Shown: positions 58,883 through 64,000 of the stretch, piece after piece
Layout of the letters: each line of letters starts with the position of its first letter
Numbering within the stretch: the stretch's first letter is position 1
Origin: Seleniibacterium sp963677135
GTDB lineage: Bacteria > Desulfobacterota > Desulfuromonadia > Desulfuromonadales > Geopsychrobacteraceae
DNA length: 64,000 nt
Assembly (NCBI GenBank): GCA_963677135.2
Contig: CAXXLS010000017.1
Coordinates: 620,001 to 684,000, forward strand
Direction of reading: 5' to 3'
The notes under the pieces: generated by a model
What the model saw: the letters and a program-made list of their open reading frames with translations, nothing else
The model's database searches: none
What the model was told of the DNA's origin: nothing
Position numbers and translations under genes: made by a program

Positions 58883-61864
58883 GTGAAGGCCACGACGGCC
58901 GTAATGAAGTGGGCGATTCCCGCCACCTCCACCATTTTGAAAAGAATTCAGAACCTGGCCGAGCGCACCTTCGACCAGGCCGGAAGCTATCTGGTGCGGG
59001 GCTTCGACACCTTCATCGGGGGCGTCGACGACGACAGCGTGGAGGCGATCACCAACGCCGGACGCGCCTACATCCAGGGCTTCCGGCATCAGCGCGATCT
59101 GCCCACCTCGACCCTGGTGCCCAAATCCATTGCCACCAAGTCGGTGCGCGGTGAGCAGAAGACCTTCGACATCAATAAGCGCCGCTATCCGGTCAACTCC
59201 ACGCCGCTCAAGGAGACGACCCAGGTGGAGGCCATCGTCGAGATTACCCGCAACGTTACTCGCGGCTCAGTGGGCGGCGGCGAAGACCTGCTCGATCCCA
59301 ATCCCGTGGTGGACATCCTCGAGGTCAGCCAGGGGGCGACCATCTTCCAGGAGGGCGTGGACTGGCAGCAGTCGGGCAACCATGTCGACTGGCTCGGCTC
59401 CGGCAACGAACCGGCCATCGGCACCACCTACACGGTGCGCTGGACCTACACCAAGCAGATGGTCAAGGGCACCGACTACGTGGACAGCGGCTGGTTCGGG
59501 CAGGCCAACCATCCGGCGGCCGGAAACTACTTCTATCTGGTGACCGCCTACAACGCCACCGGCGAGACGGCCTTCAACGCCGCTGCGGTCATTGCCCGGG
59601 GCACTGCCGCCAGGGAGATGAACAAGCTCTCCTGGCTGCCGGTCAGCGGCGCGACCGGCTATCGCGTCTACCGGGCCGCCACCAACGGAGCACGCACCGA
59701 CTACAAGCGCCTGATGGAACTGGGCAGCGAGGCGCTGTCCTACGTCGACGACGGCGTCGAGGAGATCGGCACCGTTTCGCCTCCGGCCACCAACACCGCC
59801 GGGCTCACCATGTCACCGGTCCAGCTCGAGCTGGGCAACCTCAACGTGATCAACTTCGGGCGCGGCAGCCTCGGCGACCAGCCGGTGAACGGTTCCAACT
59901 GCAGCCTGGACTACGACTATTACCTCGGCCGCCGCGACATCGTTTACGCCACCACCACCGAGATCAAACGGCTGGAAGGCGCTCCGGCGGATTTTCCGAA
60001 GCTGCCCATCGTGCCGGAAAACGCCCTGGGGCTTTGCAGCATCGACTGCCCGCCCAACTCCACCGACATGGAGATCCGCAACTTCGGGCTCACCCGCATC
60101 ACCATGGATCAGATCCATGACATCATCAAAGATGTGGAGGATCTGAAATACAACGATGCCCAGTATCAGATGAACAACGAACTGCAGAACCGCGACGCTC
60201 AGTCCAAGAAAGGCATCTATTCGGATGACTTCTCCAATACTGCGCAGTCGGATATCTATCACGCCGAGTGGGATGCCCGGGTAAATGAACTGGGCAAGTT
60301 TGCCTCTCCGGATCGCTCTGCCATTTCATCACCGCTCGAAGTGGATACGGGCAGCAGCGATGCCAGCTTCTTTGGCAGTCTGGCACTGTTGCCGGGTTCG
60401 GAACAGGTGATTCTCGAGCAGAATGATTGGTCCGAGGAGCGCAATATCAACCCGTATGCGGTCTTTGAAAAGCCGCCCGCCATGCTGCAGGTGACGCCCA
60501 ATATCGGCCGCCGTGGCCAGACCGGCATTGCCGTGACAGGCATCAACTTCACGCCGGATCGCTCCGGGATTGTCCTGCGTTGTGACGGGCGTGTCATGGC
60601 CAGCAATCTGGTCAGTGATGATGCCGGACGTGTGACCGCCTCTTTCACGGTGCCGACGGAAGCCCGTAACGGCAACCGTATCGTGGAAATGGCCGATGGG
60701 CCGTACACCGCCCGGGCCAGCCTGCAGATCAATGACCCGCTGGTGATTACCCGTATTCAGCGCTTTATCCAGACCAACATCATTACCCGCATCGTTCGTG
60801 TGCCGGTGGTGCGTACCGTCTGGAGAACCCGCACCATCTTTGTCCGCCGTGATCCATTGGCGCAGACCTTCAGCTTTACCGAAAACCGGGTGCTGTCGGC
60901 GGTGGGTATTCAGTTCACTGAGCGTGATGCATCCATTCCGGTAACGGTTCAGATTCGAGGCGTTACCACAGGATTGCCCAACGACACCATCTTTGCCGAG
61001 AAGGTGATCGCGCCGTCGGAAATCAACCTTGGCGGTGAAACCAAGATCAGCTTCGACGATCCCTTCTACGCGGAAGCCAATACCAGCTATGCGGTGGTCC
61101 TGCTGACCAACAGTACCAATTATAAGGTGCGAACCGCCACCCTCGGCAAGACCGGCCGTCAGGGCATTATCACCCGCCAGACCTATGCGGAAGGTGTGCT
61201 TCTGGAAAGCTCCAATGCAGAGACCTGGACTCCGCTTAACGGCTCCGACCTCACCATGAAGCTCTATGGTTACGAGTTCGAGAACGAAGGCACGGTCCAG
61301 TTTCAGCCGGTCAGCGGTGTGCAGTTCTCCGATCTGAACATCGATGAATATTCAGCTATCCCGGAAGGCACCCACCTGATCTGGGAATACTCCACCGACG
61401 GTGGTTCGACGTGGGATGCGGTTGTTCCGGCCGAGGAAGAGCGCCTGCCCAATCTGGCCAATGGCGTTTTGGTAAGGGTGCGCTTCAGCACCGGCATGGG
61501 TAACGACACTCCGGCGCTCAATTTCCGGGATGTTAACCTGATCGGCTACCTGAACAATACCTCCGGAACCTATCTGACCCGTGAGAATGAACTGACGCAG
61601 GGCGTGGAATCCACCAAGGTCTACACCCAGATGGATATCCCAAGCGGCACCAGTGTTCAGTGGTTCGCCTCCAATGACGGCGGTGAAACATGGGAAGCCA
61701 TGACCATCGACGACACCCGACCCATCGATGAAGACTGGACCGAATACACGCTGGTTCGAACCTTCAGCGATCCGCAGGGCAACAAGGTGCGCTACAAGGC
61801 TGAGCTGACCGGAACCGTATTGACCTATCCGAGGATTCACACCCTCGGTGCAACCCTGAGCTGA
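58883..61864 (+). CDS. Phage tail/baseplate-type protein, 5' end replaced at att
   Basis: 993 residues, GTG start at 58883. Residues about 11-17 are encoded by the second att copy, fused in frame; from about residue 20 the text reads RIQNLAERTFDQAGSYLVRGFD, which looks like the interior of DUF4815-type tail proteins, whose first part is missing. Then a fibronectin-like segment (about 205-310), an IPT/TIG-like domain (about 535-600) and beta-rich C-terminal domains with repeated WEYSTDGGSTWD / WFASNDGGETWE motifs. By eye, third-base GC falls after about 60,200, suggesting a mosaic gene. It may be a non-functional fragment in the integrated state or be expressed from the GTG behind GGAGGGGAG. 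Confidence 0.65.
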   Translation: MKATTAVMKWAIPATSTILKRIQNLAERTFDQAGSYLVRGFDTFIGGVDDDSVEAITNAGRAYIQGFRHQRDLPTSTLVPKSIATKSVRGEQKTFDINKRRYPVNSTPLKETTQVEAIVEITRNVTRGSVGGGEDLLDPNPVVDILEVSQGATIFQEGVDWQQSGNHVDWLGSGNEPAIGTTYTVRWTYTKQMVKGTDYVDSGWFGQANHPAAGNYFYLVTAYNATGETAFNAAAVIARGTAAREMNKLSWLPVSGATGYRVYRAATNGARTDYKRLMELGSEALSYVDDGVEEIGTVSPPATNTAGLTMSPVQLELGNLNVINFGRGSLGDQPVNGSNCSLDYDYYLGRRDIVYATTTEIKRLEGAPADFPKLPIVPENALGLCSIDCPPNSTDMEIRNFGLTRITMDQIHDIIKDVEDLKYNDAQYQMNNELQNRDAQSKKGIYSDDFSNTAQSDIYHAEWDARVNELGKFASPDRSAISSPLEVDTGSSDASFFGSLALLPGSEQVILEQNDWSEERNINPYAVFEKPPAMLQVTPNIGRRGQTGIAVTGINFTPDRSGIVLRCDGRVMASNLVSDDAGRVTASFTVPTEARNGNRIVEMADGPYTARASLQINDPLVITRIQRFIQTNIITRIVRVPVVRTVWRTRTIFVRRDPLAQTFSFTENRVLSAVGIQFTERDASIPVTVQIRGVTTGLPNDTIFAEKVIAPSEINLGGETKISFDDPFYAEANTSYAVVLLTNSTNYKVRTATLGKTGRQGIITRQTYAEGVLLESSNAETWTPLNGSDLTMKLYGYEFENEGTVQFQPVSGVQFSDLNIDEYSAIPEGTHLIWEYSTDGGSTWDAVVPAEEERLPNLANGVLVRVRFSTGMGNDTPALNFRDVNLIGYLNNTSGTYLTRENELTQGVESTKVYTQMDIPSGTSVQWFASNDGGETWEAMTIDDTRPIDEDWTEYTLVRTFSDPQGNKVRYKAELTGTVLTYPRIHTLGATLS
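58914..58934 (+). repeat. att site, copy 2 (inside tail-type ORF)
   Basis: Exact 21-bp copy of the tmRNA 3' end, 199 bp downstream of copy 1. Flanks differ immediately on both sides. Confidence 0.85.
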
Positions 61865-61877
61865 TGGAGGCCCAAAG

Positions 61878-62135
61878 ATGATCGTTAAACGCCGTGGCGG
61901 GATGACGGAATTCATCCCGTCTCCACAGGAAAAACGGGAAGGTCTGGTCCGGGATCACTCCTTCAATCTGATCGAAAACCTGCACCACAGGTTGAGCCGG
62001 TTGGAGGAGGAACTGGGATTGCCGCTCGATGAGGCCGAAGCCTGCACTGCCTTTCTGTACAAAATGAAGCAGGATGAAACCCGAAATGCAGCCATTCACA
62101 CTAGCCTGATTACTGGTGGCAGCCCTGATACCTGA
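61878..62135 (+). CDS. Small phage-associated protein
   Basis: 85 residues, not recognised. Central amphipathic helix NLIENLHHRLSRLEEELGLPLDEAEACTAFLYKMKQ (in part: LIENLHHRLSRLEEELG) predicts a coiled coil. GGAGG eight bases before the ATG and 13 nt after the tail gene, so co-transcribed and likely a chaperone or structural accessory. Followed by a terminator. Confidence 0.6.
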   Translation: MIVKRRGGMTEFIPSPQEKREGLVRDHSFNLIENLHHRLSRLEEELGLPLDEAEACTAFLYKMKQDETRNAAIHTSLITGGSPDT

Positions 62136-62161
62136 GCCCATCCCATCCGTGAAAAACAGCC

Positions 62162-62202
62162 AACGCCCCGGAACGCCCGCACGCTTCCGGGGCGTTTCTT
62201 TT
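62162..62202 (+). terminator. Terminator after the tail gene pair
   Basis: AACGCCCCGGAA / TTCCGGGGCGTT stem, then TCTTTT. Confidence 0.88.
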
Positions 62203-62381
62203 GATATGTCCGCCTGAATGTCGTCAGAATCGTAACATGTTGAAAATAAAGGTGTTAAATGTGGATTCTTTCTGTTCTTCTACTTGCTTTCTGACGGAAT
62301 TAAAGCATTCATTCACATGTAAGCTGAAGGCTTAACTACAAGCCCGGCAACAAGTTAGAAACCGCAAAACGGAGACTGTGA
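62203..62381. other. Spacer with presumed promoter of the amidoligase cassette
   Basis: AT-rich, between a terminator and the amidoligase. TTGAAA at 62240-62245 could be a -35 but no good -10 follows at 16-18 nt. No ORF. Confidence 0.35.
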
Positions 62382-63344
62382 ATGGATTTAAGAGAACTCA
62401 GATACGGAATCGAGATCGAGACCGTAAAACGCACCCGGGAACAGATAGCCTGGGCAATCCACTCGGTGGTCGGCGGCCATGTCAGGCATATCGGCGCACC
62501 GTCCTGCTACGATCCTTGGGAGGTGGAAGATCTGCGGGGCCGCAAATGGAAGGTGGTCAACGACGCCTCCCTGACCAATGTGCCATCCCACCTGCGGGCG
62601 GAGCTGGTGAGCCCGGTGTTGACCTATGACGACCTCGAGCAACTGCAGGAGGTGGTTCGGGCCATCCGCAAGGCCGGTGGAAAAATCAACAGCCAGTGCG
62701 GCATCCACATCCATATCGATGCCGAACCCTTTGACGGGCGCAAGCTGGGCAACCTTGCCAAGGTGGTTTACAAACAGGAACCGCTGATCCTCCACGCGCT
62801 CGGGATCAACAGCGACCGCCTGCGCCGTTACACTCGACCGGTCAGTGACGAGCTGATCCGGAACATCGAACGGCAGCGTCCCAAGACCAAGGCCCAGCTG
62901 AACCGCATCTGGTACGGATACCACAACAACCAGCCCCAGCATTACGACAACACCCGCTACCACGGAGTCAACCTGCACAACGTCTGGTACCGGGGCACGG
63001 TGGAGTTCCGCTGGTTCGAAGCGACCCTGCATGCCGGAAAGATCAAAGCCTACCTGCAATTCTGCTTGGGCATCGCCGCCAAGGCCCTCAACGGAAGAGC
63101 CGCATCCAGCCGCAAGCGGGACTTCGATCCCCAAAGCGCCAAGTATGACTTCAGGGTCTTCCTGCTCCACCTCGGCCTGATCGGGGATGAGTTCAAGACC
63201 GCCCGATTACACCTGATGAAAAACATGCCCGGTGATGCGGCCTTCAAGAACGGTCGTCCCAAACCGGATGAAACCGAAACCATCATTCAAACCACAGAGG
63301 CCGGGTCTAATCCCGGCCTTTCTGTTTTAGGAGGTGAATCATGA
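62382..63344 (+). CDS. Amidoligase family protein (glutamine-synthetase-like fold)
   Basis: 320 residues. ELRYGIEIETVKRTREQIAW is the amidoligase opening (GxExE), followed by WKVVNDASL, HLRAELVSPVLTYDDLEQL, GGKINSQCGIHIHID (the HxH metal/ATP region) and RGTVEFRWFEATLHAGKIKAY. This COOH-NH2 ligase family is known to occur with class II amidotransferases and is thought to form amide bonds on peptides, cell-wall components or proteins. GGAGA before the ATG. The last 15 residues (EAGSNPGLSVLGGES) are encoded across a terminator-like hairpin. Coupled to the next gene by ATGA. Confidence 0.85.
   Translation: MDLRELRYGIEIETVKRTREQIAWAIHSVVGGHVRHIGAPSCYDPWEVEDLRGRKWKVVNDASLTNVPSHLRAELVSPVLTYDDLEQLQEVVRAIRKAGGKINSQCGIHIHIDAEPFDGRKLGNLAKVVYKQEPLILHALGINSDRLRRYTRPVSDELIRNIERQRPKTKAQLNRIWYGYHNNQPQHYDNTRYHGVNLHNVWYRGTVEFRWFEATLHAGKIKAYLQFCLGIAAKALNGRAASSRKRDFDPQSAKYDFRVFLLHLGLIGDEFKTARLHLMKNMPGDAAFKNGRPKPDETETIIQTTEAGSNPGLSVLGGES
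63298..63328 (+). terminator. Terminator-like hairpin inside the amidoligase 3' end
   Basis: AGGCCGGG-TCTAAT-CCCGGCCT then TTCTGTTTT, lying within coding sequence just before the next gene's GGAGGTG. Would attenuate the downstream genes unless ribosomes cover it. Confidence 0.6.
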
Positions 63345-63682
63345 AGATACTGATCCACTCGACAACACTGGACGGCGAACCGCTGGACGCTGACGGCATC
63401 GCTCTGGAAGGCAAAAACTGCGCTGAGCTGGTGGAGATTATGAAAGGCCAGACACCGTTCACCATCGAAGCGACTGCCCGGGATTACATTCTCGGTGTGC
63501 TTGGCCGTATCGAGCCGGACCGGAAACTCCAGCTGCCTGAAGATCCCGAAGCGGCCGCAGCCGAATTCCTGACCCTGCTGGGAAAACATGGGCTGGTGGA
63601 GTTTCTGCCGGATGACGCCTTCATTGACCTGCCTCCGGAGGACGGCTTTGACAAGGAGGATGATCTATGTGCGGACAAGTAG
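63341..63682 (+). CDS. Unknown protein between amidoligase and amidotransferase
   Basis: 113 residues, not recognised. Starts MKILIHSTTLDGEPLDADGIALEG and ends in an acidic tail (DLPPEDGFDKEDDLCADK). Helical middle (AAAAEFLTLLGKHGLVEFLP). Very acidic overall; overlaps amidoligase by 4 nt and the amidotransferase by 16 nt, the tight coupling expected of a subunit or of a peptide/protein substrate of the cassette. Confidence 0.65.
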   Translation: MKILIHSTTLDGEPLDADGIALEGKNCAELVEIMKGQTPFTIEATARDYILGVLGRIEPDRKLQLPEDPEAAAAEFLTLLGKHGLVEFLPDDAFIDLPPEDGFDKEDDLCADK

Positions 63683-64000
63683 GCATCATCTTCGGCCAGA
63701 AGCGACGCCGCATTGCCGAGCGGGAATATCTGAACGAGGTCTTCATCCGCATGCTGCTCTGCAGCGAGGAGCGTGGTCCCCACGCCAGCGGCATGGCATG
63801 GCTCCGAACCGACGGCGACTTCCGGCTTTTCAAACGGCCCACCCGGGCACACCGGCTGGTCAGGGAATCTACCTTTCATGAGTTGATGGACGAAGTGGAT
63901 AACCAGACCACCATCCTCATGGGACACACCCGCTGGCGGACCCGGGGCAGCGAAGCCAACAGCCGCAACAACCATCCGCTCCGTTCCGGCATCATCATCG
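63667..64000 (+). CDS. Class II glutamine amidotransferase (partial, runs off window)
   Basis: 111 codons visible. MCGQVGIIFG puts the catalytic Cys at position 2; RGPHASGMAWL (around 36-46) and GHTRWRTRGSEANSRNNHPL (around 83-102) are the GATase II arginine and Asn motifs. It hydrolyses glutamine to supply ammonia, or acts as an N-terminal nucleophile transferase or hydrolase. The 16-nt overlap with the preceding gene and linkage to an amidoligase indicate a joint pathway. Confidence 0.88.
   Translation, partial: MCGQVGIIFGQKRRRIAEREYLNEVFIRMLLCSEERGPHASGMAWLRTDGDFRLFKRPTRAHRLVRESTFHELMDEVDNQTTILMGHTRWRTRGSEANSRNNHPLRSGIII

Larger units (their letters stand above)
58736..64000. mobile_element. 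Integrated element at ssrA (prophage-like, extends past window)
   Basis: Starts at the tmRNA 3' end and contains a phage tail-type gene, a small coiled protein, and an amidoligase/amidotransferase cassette. A second att copy lies inside at 58914-58934, so the first 178 bp may be a remnant of a separate or earlier insertion. No integrase is visible in the window; it would be expected at the other end. Confidence 0.75.

Noticed and set aside
1..64000. CRISPR arrays or IS elements
   Set aside because: No regularly spaced direct repeats and no transposase-like ORF or terminal inverted repeats were seen.

Overview
The window looks like chromosomal DNA of a Desulfuromonadia-type anaerobe (Geobacter / Desulfuromonas / Pelobacter relatives). 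This is inferred from gene content: a B12-dependent methionine synthase and B12-dependent ribonucleotide reductase, a very large NAD-glutamate dehydrogenase, an amidohydrolase of the kind seen in the futalosine menaquinone route, Cys-rich sensors, c-di-GMP-type signalling parts and a lone rubredoxin. No 16S or other phylogenetic marker was available. Coding density is high. There are no CRISPR arrays, no IS elements and no tRNA genes.

Layout. 1-3.3 kb (minus): signalling block with a sensor N-terminus, YfiR-like protein, Hpt protein, NP-repeat helical protein and an MshEN/GAF protein. 3.6-8.5 kb: one-carbon block with a two-gene MetH, a rubredoxin missed by length cut-offs, MetF and an AMMECR1 protein. 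8.7-15 kb: M48 lipoprotein protease, a frameshifted PH-domain membrane gene, miaB, PHP, M42 peptidase and cfa. 15-21.4 kb (minus): DEAD-box helicase, RND/MMPL exporter and class I fumarase. 21.6-27 kb: Fe-S/tRNA thiolation operon cysE-iscR-iscS-iscU-mnmA-mtaB, with an IscR-like operator over its promoter. 27.3-37.7 kb: sensory region with a periplasmic-binding hybrid kinase, an Orn/Lys/Arg decarboxylase, a sigma-54 response regulator, a candidate sigma-54 promoter, then cheW, an MCP with a Cys-rich insertion in its HAMP region and a Cys-rich PAS protein. 37.8-42.2 kb (minus): UMF1 transporter, Cys-cluster protein, PhnA-like protein and nrdJ with candidate NrdR boxes. 42.6-52.3 kb: cysteine desulfurase-like protein, PIN-PhoH, tsaD, DUF2062, ksgA and gdh. 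52.3-58.3 kb: panB-panC-panP behind a long leader ending in an intrinsic terminator, an amidohydrolase, RseC-like and smpB. 58.4-64 kb: ssrA (tmRNA) followed by an integrated element.

The strongest candidates for undescribed biology are four. (1) The element at ssrA: the tmRNA 3' end is duplicated 199 bp downstream, and that second copy is fused in frame to a phage tail-type gene lacking its beginning. Further in lies an amidoligase / small protein / class II glutamine amidotransferase cassette that runs off the window. (2) The pan operon leader, where an intrinsic terminator sits about 20 nt before the panB start, implying attenuation. (3) The sigma-54/CheW/MCP/PAS module in which two consecutive proteins carry Cys-rich sensor segments. 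(4) The IscR-like operator with an additional distant half-site. All motif calls were made by eye; no database search or structure prediction was run.
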